64,000 nucleotides of DNA, from the NCBI GenBank assembly GCA_002077065.1, contig NAJO01000005.1, positions 1,054,001 to 1,118,000 of the forward strand, read 5' to 3'. The notes under the pieces were generated by a model. It was not told where the DNA came from, ran no database searches, and saw only the letters and a list, made by a program, of their open reading frames with translations. The position numbers and the translations under genes were made by a program. The stretch comes from Cryoendolithus antarcticus (lineage: Eukaryota; Ascomycota; Dothideomycetes; Cladosporiales; Cladosporiaceae). Of this stretch, positions 51,853 through 63,482 are shown one piece after another (the stretch's first letter is position 1; each line of letters opens with the position of its first letter).

Positions 51853-52854
51853 ATGCTCAGTCGTCTTCTCCCGCCCCTGCGAACCGTCAACCCTATCTCA
51901 TTCCCAAGGATTTCAACGTCCTCGTTTGCCACAACTCATATCTACTTAAGCCAGCAAGCTAATATGACGACCACAATTTTCAAACACATCGACACCTCCT
52001 CCTCCACGTCCACAAAGCCATGGGCCAAAGTGGATGGCCCAGGCCAGTCCTTCATTATGCGCGATCACAATCGCAAAGTCCACAATATCCGCGATAAGAT
52101 CGACTCCTACAATACCGATAACTCCGGTTTCGCAGTCTACCACTCCCCAGCCTCCGAGAAGCTCTTTACCGACGACGCGAAGGTCCGCAGCGAGTACTAT
52201 CCTGAGGTCGAAGCCTTGCTCCGAGACCGCCTTTCCGGCGTGAAGAAGGTCCACTTCTTCGATCACACGATCCGACGACGCACCAAGGACTCTCCTCGCC
52301 AGCCAGTGCAGCAAGTTCACGTTGATCAAACACCTGAAGCCGCAGCAGCGCGTGTCCGTCGCCACTTGCCTGACGAAGCGGAGAACCTGCTCAAAGGGCG
52401 CTACCAGATCATCAATGTCTGGCGACCAATCGAGAATCCAGCCTCGGACTTCCCTCTCGCCGTCGTAGACTGGCGCTCCACCTCGCCCGCAGACTTCATT
52501 CCTATCGACCTCATGTATCCCAAGCGCGCTGACAGCGTACACGACGACGATGATCGCGGGAAAGAGAAGCTGCCAGACGAAGCGTCTATGTTCAGTGCGG
52601 AGGGGTACGAGGTTAAGGGCGAAACACTGGGAGTGGCGCCGAGTGAGCAGCATCAGTTCTTCTATGTGAAGGATATGACGCCTGAGGAGGTCATGCTGTT
52701 GAAGTGCTATGATAGTTTTGGGGAGGGGGAGCCTATGGGAAAGAAGGGATTGGCCGTGAGAACACCGCATACCGCTTTCCAGGACCCGCAGACGCCGGCG
52801 GATGCGCCAGGGAGGCAGAGCATTGAGGTGAGGTTTTTGGTGTTCTATGAGTAG
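51853..52854 (+). CDS. CmcJ/NvfI/AsaB-like oxygenase-fold protein (333 aa, or 296 aa from 51964)
   Basis: Fungal family containing AsaB and related to GA4 desaturase and the NvfI enzyme, with a double-stranded beta-helix fold of the Fe(II)/2-oxoglutarate type; many members act in secondary metabolism. The intronless frame has the family phrases RYQIINVWRPI, DFPLAVVDWRS and KDMTPEEVMLLKCYDS, plus the end segment RQSIEVRFLVFYE. Candidate metal ligands are the His and Asp of VHVDQT and a His near RTPHTAF; this is tentative. Two in-frame starts are possible. From 51853 the first 37 residues (Arg/Ser/Leu-rich, no acids) resemble a mitochondrial presequence; from 51964 the protein opens MTTTIFKH, the more usual family start. 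No polyketide or NRPS gene is nearby, but a P450 lies 1.1 kb downstream on the opposite strand. Confidence 0.85.
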   Translation: MLSRLLPPLRTVNPISFPRISTSSFATTHIYLSQQANMTTTIFKHIDTSSSTSTKPWAKVDGPGQSFIMRDHNRKVHNIRDKIDSYNTDNSGFAVYHSPASEKLFTDDAKVRSEYYPEVEALLRDRLSGVKKVHFFDHTIRRRTKDSPRQPVQQVHVDQTPEAAAARVRRHLPDEAENLLKGRYQIINVWRPIENPASDFPLAVVDWRSTSPADFIPIDLMYPKRADSVHDDDDRGKEKLPDEASMFSAEGYEVKGETLGVAPSEQHQFFYVKDMTPEEVMLLKCYDSFGEGEPMGKKGLAVRTPHTAFQDPQTPADAPGRQSIEVRFLVFYE

Positions 52855-53998
52855 GTTTGATAGTCATACGAAAGACTTTATGCGCTACCGAGACCAGCTT
52901 ACCTCGTGGTCTGCGTTGTACTCGGAGTGGTTGCTCTACATTCGCTCTACTTGTCGTCCGCATTGCATGAGCGATTGCCGTACGAATCGTAAGAATGAGT
53001 GCTCTACTCGAAGCGTCCATGAAACGAAAGGGCTTATGTCGCGCAATCGTCACAGAACGATGCTATAACCACGAAGCCGTTTCTGACTAACGCGACATGA
53101 TTTACATAGCAGGTACCATTCTGTACGGTCGTGATTTTCAACGAGACAAGTTGTCTTCGTCAAGGTTTGTCTGCCGTAGGGAATCGCACTTTGCTGAAGT
53201 GGTGTTGCTAGCAGCTCGTGGCCCTTGTACCTCAACATATTGTGATCTTACGGTACGCTCCGAAGCAAAGCTGAGGAGGCTACGTAGCGCTGAATGGCCC
53301 ATCGCAGCTTCCTTCTTGTTCATCGATCGCACCTTCCTCTTGTGACCCTTTTTCAGGCAACAGCGATGTACCTACTAAATTGCGCATAACGGAATTGTCC
53401 GTTAACATGGAGATCATACAGCATTTGGCGTACTGCGCAACGAATGCGCATCTCGAAGAAAGAACGCATCGGTGAATACAGCGATCTCGACTCTAGTTTG
53501 CAACATGGTCTATAGGCTACGCACGCTTCTCCTAGCCTCAAGACCGCTCTGACGCTGCTGTGTAGAAGACCTCGGCCGAGTTGATCCTTTGGAATTCAGC
53601 AGAGCCTGGCATGATAGCTTGTGATACGATGGGGACGTTTTATGACTGAGTAGCACGACTGGGAGAACGACAACAGCAGCAAAAGCCCGCTGTACGAATC
53701 CAACGATAGCATGTGGGTACATGTGTGTACATTAGGCATTGGACGAACATTTCGCGAGCGTGGTTATGCTTGTACAGGCAACCTGTATCATCGCTATCAC
53801 ATTCATGGCATCGGTGTAACAAGTACAGGAAAGATTTAAGCGGATCCAATGCCTGTTGCAGACTTGAAACGCTTGCAGAGCACGGGCATGGAGCTGCTGG
53901 CAACACAGATGCACCTGGTTGACAAACGAACGTCGAAGACAACGCAACGGTGGGTGATATGACAGAGCAGAGTAAATATACACTCATATGAGTCCCAC
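52855..53998. other. 1.1-kb convergent intergenic region
   Basis: Between the stops of the CmcJ-like gene and the P450. No gene or repeat was recognised. Confidence 0.45.
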
Positions 53999-55836
53999 TC
54001 AATCTCTCGCCTCCCTCATCCGCACCCTAACCAGCTCTGCCGGCGCACTCGTCAACGTCAGGTTGCTCCTGATCACCGGATCCCTCTCTCCGCCACCGAA
54101 GTCTAGCTGGTCAAATCTCTGCAGCAGCCTGACCAGGACAAACGCCGCCTCCGTGAGTGCAAATTGCTGTCCGATGCACACTCTTGGCCCGCCATTGAAC
54201 GGCAAGTACTCCCAGCCACTCTTCCTCCCAGCAAAGCGTTCAGGCTTGAACTCAGTAGCGTCAGGCCCCCAGATGGACTCGCGACGGTGCATGACGTGGA
54301 TGCTGTAGTTGATCTCGGTATTGGGTGCAAGCAAAATCGGAGACTCGCCATCGGGTCCACCACCACGTGGGAGGGTAGTGACCTTTGCAGCGCGGCGACC
54401 ATTACCCGGAACGACGGTCCAGAGGCGAAGGACCTCGGAGAGAGTCTGTTGCAGGTAGGTGCAGGACTTCAGAGTTGCGAAAGAGAGGTTGCGTGGGTTC
54501 TCGTAGGTGCCGAAATCCGAAACGATCTCGGAGCGGAGCTTCTTGAAGACGTGGGGGTTGCGGAGGAGTTGGTGAAAGGTCCAAGATAGTAAAGATGCGG
54601 TGGTGTCTCGGCCGGCGAGCAGGATGTTGAGCAGCTGGCCACGGATCTCAATTGGATCTTGGGTTTGTTCAGCGAGAGCATTGAGAAGGACGTAGTGCTC
54701 CTTCTCGTCTGATGAATGCTTCTCAGATTTAGACTTCTGCAGGCCGAGGTCGACGTAGTGGGCAATGAAGTCGTTGATGACCTTGATGTCCTCCTGGTAG
54801 GACTTTGGGTTCGAGAGCCACCAAAGGTCGCCCAGACGGAACTGGCTCGCCATTTGGCGTTGAGCGGCATCGAAGCTCTTTGAGAAAGCTGCCTCGCGAC
54901 TGCGTTGAGCGGTGGACTTGGACGATGCAAGGCCAGCTTCGGTCAGCTGCGAGTCAACGGACTCGCCGAAGAGGAACTCAGTGGCGCTGTCAATGGTGAA
55001 GCGGAAGAACAGCGTTTGGATGTCTGTGTCAGCGGTCCAGCCGTTCTCATCCACTGGAAGCACCTGTTGCAGTCAGTATGCAAGACGGTGTCGTGGAAAG
55101 AAGCCAAAAAAGACTCGCCTTCATCAAGCTCTGCAGATGCCTCTCCTCCATGTCAAGGTCTGATACCTGCTCTCGTACGAAATTGGGGCGGAGCATGGCG
55201 CGGGAGTGCTCCCAGGCTTTGCCGTCCTGCAACAAGGTCAGCCCACCAGACTGAATGTAGGCTCATGACATGTTTGCCTACCTGCACGAAGATTCCTTCG
55301 CCCAAACTCTTCGACATAATGCCATGACGCGCGTCGCCGAGTGAGAAGTCCAGAAACTGCGTCGCAAGCATGGCTTGGATATTGCGTGGGTCGCTTGTGA
55401 AGTAGACTTTCTGGCCGAAGAGAGTGTTGTAGAAGGTCGAGACCTCGCGGCCGTGTATTCTGCTCATCTCGGCCTGACGCTCGAGAAGCATGTCCGGGAA
55501 GAGGCGCTCTTTGTCGGCCTTCATGATATACTGTCGATACCGCGTTAGCTACCACTCGGAACATGACCAAGTAGTCATAGCGATATACCTGCAGGTGCTT
55601 GAGACCGAACAAGCCTTGATTTGGGTATGACGGCGCTTCTTGAGCACCTAGCTCTGTTGCTTTGGCTGTTGAGATGTCAGCGAACGAAAAGACACGGCAG
55701 TCTCCCGCGTCGTTGTCGACAACACGGTCGAGGTAGACTGACCTGCAAATTGCCGCTTCGCGATCGCCCAACTGGCGATCTTGAACAGCACAAAGGCGGC
55801 CGCAGCCCAAACCGCAAGGCCTAGATAGAGATGCAT
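53999..55836 (-). CDS. CYP52-like cytochrome P450 (530 aa)
   Basis: ER-anchored monooxygenase of the alkane/fatty-acid omega-hydroxylase type; it probably oxidises terminal carbons of fatty acids or hydrocarbons. Five exons: 55836-55743, 55665-55589, 55530-55282, 55226-55119 and 55063-53999. The introns are 77, 58, 55 and 55 nt and the phases close to 531 codons. The fourth intron starts GCGAGT, a GC-AG intron; no GT donor keeps the frame. The N-terminal anchor lies at about 4-22. Motifs: the I-helix AGRDTTA with the proton-relay Thr, EVLRLW (ExxR), and the heme loop FNGGPRVCIGQQFAL with Cys472. Family-specific phrases, REQVSDLDMEERH and DSATEFLFGESV, place it near CYP52. The substrate is inferred from family only. 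The region before 55836 is long and could carry lipid-responsive elements, none identified. Confidence 0.92.
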
Positions 55837-57185
55837 CCTGTGTTGTCAGAGTGCCTGTCTGTAAGCGGATCTGCGCAAGATGCGCTGTATTATGAATCAA
55901 AGAAAAGGCTTAAGGAAGCAAGATGAATGCAGAAATCCCTCTTCACACGATAGCCGCCTAGTGAAAGCTGAGATGAAGCTGACTGTATTCAGACCCAAGA
56001 GGATGAGACGAAGGATCGCGCGTGTAGAGTGCCTAGCCTTTCGAAGGGTGGACCACGGGATGGCCGGCTGAGCCTATATAGCCTTCCTAGAACAGCGTAG
56101 CCCGTCTGAGGACAGGGATAGGCCCTCATGATGAGCGCTGTAGCGGGGAGACTCTCGCGTGTCGGTTAGCGTTTAGGCCCCTCGAAATGCTGCTAGCGTC
56201 ATGAACGCGGTGACGGATGGAACTATGGAGTGATGTAAGGTAAGGGTTACACAAGCTCGGAGCCACTAGCCGAGCAATGCTATTGTTCCGTCGAGGTGAC
56301 TAGATGAATTATGCTTCGCATTCGCGCAGGTCGGACGGAGGTTATGTAACGCGAGCGTAGACCAGGGCATAAATCAGTGAGCGGCACATCTCGATCATCG
56401 CCCATACAGCCACGTTGTCCTTGCTAGCTCGACCATGTAGCATATGGGACGCTCGATGGTGGCAGACGGGATAGCATATTCTTGTTGCACAAGCTTCGGG
56501 GTTGCAAGCTGCAGTTCCCGCCTCGGCGAAGGGGGAATAATTATGTTACGGCCGAAGAGAAATGCACAGCATCGAGATGCATTTGCTACCTTATATGACC
56601 ACTTCAAACCCGCAGGGATTGGTGGGTGCATTTTCCGCTGTAGCAAAGCCCTGGGAGTGATCACGTGTACGATCGCATGGCTATGGATCATCGACTCTCC
56701 TCATTGCCCTCGGTAGTGCACCTTTGGCGCCGCCCACGATTGCATGTCCCCGCGTTTCTCTACACAGAGACCGTTAGAATTCCTTCCAACGCGCCGTATC
56801 CACGCATGGCCGCGTTTACAAACCATACGCAGTTCCACCACCACCGCGCGAACGAGCAAACCATGCGCTGACCCTCGACTGCTTCCGAGACCCTAAAGCT
56901 TAGCATACTCACATGCTAGGCTGCCAAGTGCGCGCCTGGAGTGGTGCTGATGCTGACAAGCGACTGTCGAGGCCGGCAAAGACAGTGACGCCCTGAAGCT
57001 GCCATGGGACCGTTCGGCGTACTCGTCCACTAGCAGGCGCTCGTATCCGTTGGCCGCGGCGTGATCGGCTACTGTGTGGCATCGATCTGAATTCGCAGCT
57101 CGCTCCACTGACCGTGAGACAATGCATCTCGCTGCTGGCGTTGAAGAGCGGACGTGACGAGCTACACTCATCTCAACAACTTGTC
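55837..57185. other. 1.35-kb region upstream of the P450 and 3' of the mannosidase
   Basis: Contains the P450 promoter. Frames at 56444-56716 and 56893-57171 show no motif. Confidence 0.4.
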
Positions 57186-60182
57186 TCAGCCCGTGCGCCT
57201 GAAGAAGTGCGCTTCAGTATTCAAGACCCACTCGTCCAAACTCCACTTATCCGGTTCATCGAAAAGCAAGTAAAAGTACTTTAGCGTCTCCGCCAGCCAG
57301 AAAGACTCCTCACTGTCCTGTAACACCAAACGTCAGCATATCACTCTCCCAATCGATTACACAGTAAGCAAACTCACCACCTGCTCGGTCGCGACCTGTG
57401 TCACATCATGGATCGCACTATTTCCCCAAGTCGTCCTCGTAATACCTTGTATAGCCGTGAACATCTCCCATCCGCGATCTCGCCAGTACTGCTCGCCTGT
57501 GATGCGATACATGTAGAAGACGCTTTCGATCGCTTCGGGCCGGAGGATGTAGGCTCGAGATGTGAGACTTTTGAAGCCGGCTGGTAGGCGCTCGGCTTCG
57601 ATTTTCTGCGCCACGAATTCTTCGTGCGAGAGTGGTGGGGGTGGAGTGTAGACTGCGTACGGCGGTTCGGGGAGGGTGTTGGTTTGAGGCGGCTTCTCTG
57701 GGGATGTGCCGGCTACTTCGCGGATGTTTGGGTCGTAGGCTACGGAAGCTATTGACGGCGCAGGTACGAGGATATCAGCGGCGTTGAGCTGGCGTTTGTT
57801 CAGGTCTGGAACCGTGGGCGTGGCTGGTGTTGCTGCCCATGGGGTCGCGGGCACGGGGACTGCTGGTAGCACAGGCATGTCTGGCTCGTAATGGGGATCT
57901 GCTGCTTGTGCGCGCTGAAGATGGTAAGGATCGAGTACCTCGTGGTAGAGGGTCTCATTCCAGCTACACTTCTTTTGGTCTGCGCACTTCACGAGAAAGA
58001 AGTCCTCAGGCATGATACCGGTGGCTGTCACGTTGTAGGCCCAGATACAGCCGTCTGTGAGTTTGCGGCCGATTTCGACGTCCTCTGGGCGGTCGAAGAG
58101 CTTGCCGGCCATGGCGAACATGCCGCCTGTGAAGCAGACGAGATGAGAGCCGACTGCTTTGAACGTCTCTATCGTCTCCTTTGTCGGCGAGGAGTGGTTA
58201 ACCGCGACGTCTAAGTCACCAGAGAACAGGATATCCCGGTTGTCCTTGGTCATTGGTCTGTAAAGTAGCTTCTCGCGCACTACGTTCATGCTAGTCTCGT
58301 ACATGCTACGGTACTGATCGACTTGCCCAGAGAGCATGAGCCACATCTTCGGAAGATACTCGTAAGTCGAATCGCTCATTCCAGCGAGAGTGAAGCCCTC
58401 AGAGCTGTGTCTGTTGGACGACCCAAGACCTTGCGGTATGCAGACGTCAGCGCCTGACAGCGACTGCTGCGAGCCAGAACGCTGCCGCGTCGTCTCTTGG
58501 CCACTCGTGATGTTGTGGAGTACACTCTTCATGGGTGGCGTGCGCACGCGAGCCGGCTCATCGTCGAGCTGGCGCTTGCTGTTGCTATGCGACGCATCGT
58601 CTTCCACGTGAATCTTACCAACGATGCCGCCATTACGCTCAGCGGTATACGAATCCGAATCTGGCTTATCGTAGGTCGGAGCTTTGGAGCCATCGGACTT
58701 CGCGATTGTGCCTACAATGCCATCTGCTGTCCTTGCGTCACCAGCCTTCGCAAGCTTCTCTTGGGCGTCCCGAAATTTCCGGTTGACCTCATCCTCGGCC
58801 TGTGACATGACTTTGTCGGGAATTTCGACTCGGACAGGCTGTTCTGTGGACATGTATCCGTCGCCGCCAGGCGTTGAGAAAGTCGCTCCATGGTCCATCT
58901 GCCCGGGTTTGCCGCATCCACTGGCATCAACGAGCGTTGGCCACATCCCTGGTAGCCGCGTGCTGTTCTGCCACGCCTGTAGCTCGTCTGTGATACGCGC
59001 AACGGCATCGTAGAACTTCGGCTTGCCGGTGAGCTGTGCGAGGCGAGTGAACTCCATGTGCAGGCTACCAAGCTCGGCCAACACTACGCGACTCTCTGCA
59101 CGCTTTGGCTGAGATGCGAACGCAGGCTTCCACAGGTAGTAGGTCTTTGGCATGCGGTTTGGCGTGTCGAAAGCACCGTACAAAATTTCGCCGAGTTCTA
59201 GCGCCTTATCCAGCAAGACCGTATGCTTCGACCCAGAAATGTCGTAAGCTGCCAACAGTCCACCAAGATAGCGGATCGTGGTCTCGAACAGTGGGATGTC
59301 CTTGCGAGGACTCGTCGTGAAGTCAATCGTTGCCACGAATTCGACAGCTTCTTCAAACTCAGCTTCCATCCCAAGGATCCACAGAGTATCCAGAGTATCC
59401 ACTAGCGTCGCTGCCCAGGCATTGAAGGGGTTCTTGTATCCTCCAGAGAGTGGCATAATCTCGTCATGTCCCCATGCTTTTTCCCTGTAGCCGGACCAGG
59501 CATGGACTGCAGCAGCTTTGATCACTCTCAACCGATCGAGATCTGCGCCACTGTTCGCCGACTTCGCAAACTTGTGTTGTATTGCCGGAATACTGCTGGC
59601 TTTGCCCGTAGGGAGCTGGATCGTAGACGAGACCGGGAAGTGTTCGGTCATGCTCACCCAGTGAATCGCAGAGCTTGTAGGCCGATCATAGGGAATATCC
59701 ACGTTGACCTTGCCTTCGCCACGCTCGTCCGGAATAGAGTCATCGTCCGTGATCGCCGGCAGTCCAACGTATGCACTCGATGTTGAACTCGGAGTAGCTG
59801 AAGTCGTCAAAACAGCCACAGTAGACGTCGTAGTCTTCAGCGCCTCAAGCTGTGGCAGGCCCTGCGCCTTCGTCGTACTTGGCGCCACCTTTGCGACAGG
59901 TCGCGTGCTCGTCGTGACCACCGCCTCCCGGAATGTGCTCGTAGTGATCTCTACTTCCTCCAGTCGCAATTGCTTGTCCGATCCGAGATCTGGAGGGATC
60001 ACCGCACCGCCTCCAACCCCACTGCCCTTAGCCCCACCGCGCCCCAGACTCTTCTCGAATGTCCGTTCCGCATAGTCCCTGTAGTCCTCAATCGTTGATC
60101 CGGAGCGAGTGTAAAGCACGATTGCAAAGAAGCTGAAGAGAGCGAGTGCAATGACGCGAACGCGTCGCGTGCGACCAGGCAT
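57186..60182 (-). CDS. GH47 class I alpha-1,2-mannosidase, type II membrane protein (978 aa)
   Basis: Trims alpha-1,2-linked mannose from N-glycans in the ER or Golgi. Exon 1 runs from the ATG at 60182 (codons before it start with TTG) to 57378, and exon 2 from 57317 to 57186; the intron is 60 nt (GTGAGT...TACAG). A cytosolic basic start and one membrane span (about 10-26) are followed by a Ser/Thr-rich stem of about 190 residues. The catalytic domain shows [25 protein letters not shown], the [13 protein letters not shown] segment with its catalytic Glu, DHGATFS, and the end [19 protein letters not shown] and NTEAHFFRR with the calcium-binding Thr. Two long inserts (about residues 450-570 and 730-820, Pro/Lys/Ala-rich) make it much longer than typical enzymes of 500-600 aa. 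It resembles yeast Mnl2-like or fungal long-form mannosidases. The exact glycan step is unknown. Confidence 0.93.
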
Positions 60183-60838
60183 GATCAATCGTCGTCTTGA
60201 TTCGACATATGATCAATTGAAAAGTCGTTCGGCTCATCCAATGCAGAGCCCCCCTTCTCCTCGGGCTCGACTCCGCAAGCAGAAGGCACACGCTCCAGAT
60301 GGAAGGACAGAGCCGATTGGGAGTCGATATAATGAAGGGAAGGTCAAAACGGAATCACTTCCTCCGCCACGCCATAGTCGCTGAGGCCAGGAGCTCCTCC
60401 TTGCTCGTACGCTACAGGAATGTGCAGCACCAAGACCGCCAAGGTCAAACTCTCTCCACATGATCGCTCACCCTGCATGCAAGCGAGTCATTTAGCCTTT
60501 TGTGGGGGTGGTGCACGTTTGGAGCACGTTCGCGTCGCACGCGAGTATTGGACATATCGTCGAGACAGAGACGACAGAGATCACAGTGGAAGTATCAGGT
60601 GGAGAATGGTCAATGGAAAGGTTGATGGGCGCGAAGACGTCCGAAGAAAGACATGTCCCGGTCAGCCGACCACGCCTGCTCTTCAACATCCTTCTGTCAT
60701 AGTATCGAACCCCTGGAGCTGAGCCAGAGCAAGTAAGGCGAGCGTCTGCGAGGCATCACCAGATTGAGCGTCGCGCAACCTCTAGTATCATCTCAATCGC
60801 ACATCGGTCATCGGCCAGCTATGTGACTCTCCTCCACT
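60183..60838. other. intergenic, mannosidase upstream and phosphoglycerate mutase 3' flank
   Basis: About 660 bp with overlapping short frames in several phases. No motif was recognised. Confidence 0.4.
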
Positions 60839-62519
60839 TCACGACTTCACCAGTAACGAATGTCCGCTCATCTCTTTGGGCTGCTCGACACCCATGACTT
60901 CCAGCACAGTCGGCGCAACGTCCCCAAGTACACCATTTTGCTTCTTCAGCGAGTAGCCCTTGGGCGCATTCGCCATGACAAAAGGCACCTTATTCGTCGT
61001 ATGCGACGTCTTGGGCGTCTTCTCCGCGGTGAGCATCTCTTCCGCGTTTCTGTTCATTCTGTTAGTGGAGATCCTCCAGGCACTCCGAGGGAAAAGAGCC
61101 GAACTCACCCATGATCCGACGTCACGAACAGTACGTAGCCGGCCTCCTTACACGCCTCATACACCTTGCCGATCGCCTTATCGGTCTCCGTCACACCCTG
61201 CACAGCCGCCTCGTACACGCCAGTATGCCCAACCATATCTGGCGGCGCAAAGTTGTTCATCACGAACTCATACTTACCCTCCTTGATCCGCTCGGCCATC
61301 TTCTCAGCAACCTTCATCGCACTCATCTTCGGCTCCTTGTCGTACGTCGCGACCTTCGGGCTGGAGATCATATCGCGATCCTCACCGTCGAATTGGACTT
61401 CCCGCCCGCCGTTGAAGAAGAAAGTCACATGTGCGTACTTCTCTGTCTCGGCGATATGCGATTGCTTGAGGCCTTGCTTTGCAAGCCAGTCGGCGAGCAC
61501 ATTGTCCATCGTTTGCGGAGCGAAGGCAACCGGGAAAGTAAAGTCGGTCTTGTAGCGGGTCATGGTCGTGATGTCGATGTTTTTTGGGTAAGGGAAGTCG
61601 GGCTTCGGGCTACGATCTTGGTCGCCTAGGAGCTGGGTGACTTCTCGCACGCGGTCGGAGCGGTAGTTGAAGAAAAAGACTGTGTCGTTGTCTTTTATCC
61701 TGGCGTCCTTGCCGTTGAGGATGATGGGCTTGAGGAACTCGTCGGTCTCGCCTGCGTCGTAGCGGGCCTGTACTGTGGCTATTGGGTCCGTCGAGTCTTC
61801 GCCTTCACCCGTTACTAGGCCCTTCATGCCAATCTCGACGCGATCCCAGCGCTTGTCACGGTCCATGATGTAGTAGCGGCCTACTATCGTCGCTAGTTTA
61901 CCAAGACCGAGCTCTTCAGTGAAGGCGAGCAGGTCCTTGAGGTGGCCGAGTCCGCTGTGGGGATCCGTGTCTCGTCCGTCGCCGAAGAAGTGAATATACA
62001 CCTCAGGTACCTGCTTGTCCTTCGCGACCCGGAGCAGCTCTTTGAGGTGAAGGATGTGCGAGTGGACGCCGCCGTCCGAGACGAGACCGCACAGATGCAG
62101 TCTGCCATTGCCGTCTTTCGCCCGCTTGAAGCTCTTGACGATATTCTCGACTTCGCTCATCTTGCCCTCCTCGATCGTTTGGTCGATTCGGACCACATCT
62201 TGCCATACTACTCGACCGGCGCCAATGTTCAGATGTCCGACTTCTGAGTTGCCCATGAGACCTTTGGGCAGGCCCACAGCGAGTGAGGATGCCTCGAGCT
62301 CAGTGAAGCCTTGTGCATACTTGCTACCCTTCTCGTTGGCGAAATCGTCCATCCATGGTGTCTCAGCATTGAGGATCGCATTTCCATCTGGTGCGCTCTC
62401 CTCTGAAGGGATTCCCCAGCCGTCGATGCAAATCTTCGATAGTGATTAGCGGGCGTTCCGAGCACTGAAGAGGAGTTTGGCTATGATACCAATGCGACTT
62501 TGTTCTCGACTTTGACCAT
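60839..62519 (-). CDS. gpmI: cofactor-independent phosphoglycerate mutase (iPGM)
   Basis: Interconverts 3- and 2-phosphoglycerate in glycolysis without 2,3-bisphosphoglycerate, in the cytosol. Exon 1 is 62519-62490 (10 codons), exon 2 is 62433-61109 and exon 3 is 61049-60839. Introns of 56 and 59 nt close to 522 codons (521 aa), the usual family length. The phosphatase-like domain metal site includes the Asp of ICIDGWG and Ser73 of GNSEVGH, the nucleophile that carries phosphate. The transferase domain has GLVSDGGVHSH, FGDGRDTDP, GRYYIMDRD and RWDR. C-terminal metal ligands are in MVGHTG and SDHGNAEEM, the latter split by the second intron. All known catalytic segments are intact. Many fungi use this form, unlike yeast, which uses the cofactor-dependent enzyme. 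Confidence 0.97.
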
Positions 62520-62718
62520 GATGGCTATGGCTGATTGCTATTGAGCAATTGATACAGGTGTATTCGAGTTCAAGATAAAGTGAATTCATTTTGGCGACGC
62601 TCATATCGCGTTGAACTGCCCCACCACGTCACCCCGCAGCATCCAGGTACCATCAATTCTGTCAGTCAGCTCTTCGTAAACACACCTCCATCATACCCAA
62701 GCACTACCTCTATTAGTC

Positions 62719-63138
62719 ATGGCCACCAACTCGTTCACCACTGCCAACACCTCCTTCTCCGCTTCCCAACCTCCACTGCCTCCTCCCCAAACCTTCGACA
62801 TCCTCCCCGCCCTCCACGAGCTCCTCTCCCACATCGACCACGCCCCCTCCACCGACCCTGCCGTCAGCCTCACACTCCTCCCATCTCCTCCGACCGAGGA
62901 CGAGATCACCTATACCGATCTCAAACATCTTGAGCCGAAAGACTTGCCCCGCGAGGTCGGCGAGATCAAAGCTAAGATTCGCAAAGCGCTGAGGGAGATC
63001 GAGAAGCTGTCGGATGTTGAGAGGAGCGTCGAGGAGCAGGAGGATGAGATTGCGGAGTTGGAGGGCAGGATTGGAAGGCAGAAAGCGGAGCTGAGGAGGC
63101 TTGGAGACGTGGGGAGGGGATTGATCGAGAGGGGTTGA
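62719..63138 (+). CDS. MED9: Mediator complex subunit 9 (Med9/Cse2-like, 139 aa)
   Basis: Subunit of the middle module of Mediator, which links activators to RNA polymerase II. Intronless. The N-terminal 25 residues are Thr/Ser/Pro-rich. Residues about 25-70 hold TFDILPALHELLSHID, matching the first helix of fungal Med9 (a LLP.L..LL pattern). The C-terminal half is a predicted coiled coil: LKHLEPKDLPREVGEIKAKI, then REIEKLSDVERSVEEQEDEI and a heptad-rich end. The PKDLP and DVERSVEEQE phrases are shared by Pezizomycotina Med9 sequences as I recall them. Any small coiled-coil protein can mimic this, but the helix order and length (120-150 aa) fit. Divergent from phosphoglycerate mutase with 200 bp between the two starts. 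Confidence 0.8.
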   Translation: MATNSFTTANTSFSASQPPLPPPQTFDILPALHELLSHIDHAPSTDPAVSLTLLPSPPTEDEITYTDLKHLEPKDLPREVGEIKAKIRKALREIEKLSDVERSVEEQEDEIAELEGRIGRQKAELRRLGDVGRGLIERG

Positions 63139-63482
63139 GGATTTGCGGTGTCTGCGCGTTGCAGAGGATCAAATTTGAAGAATGCCAGGACCAGCGCTGC
63201 AAAGTAGGATGGGCTGAGCCGGATGTTGCTTATAGCTCATAGACAGCTGTGCTCTCCGTCAGTCAGTGCACCGCAAGAAGTGCGGCGTGGTGCTGTCACG
63301 AACAGCTCAGGAATGCGCGAAGATTCCGCGAGAGCACAGCATGGGAGGAGACCAATTGCTTGCGAATCTTCGCTACACTGGGAAACTGGATCATGAGTCG
63401 CCTCGTTGACAACCCAGCGTGCTTGTAATCACTACAGTTGAAGCCCAGTAACACATGATCATCGACGCAGGGATCCGACTAT
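63139..63482. other. short convergent intergenic region
   Basis: About 340 bp between convergent stops. Nothing recognisable was seen. Confidence 0.45.
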
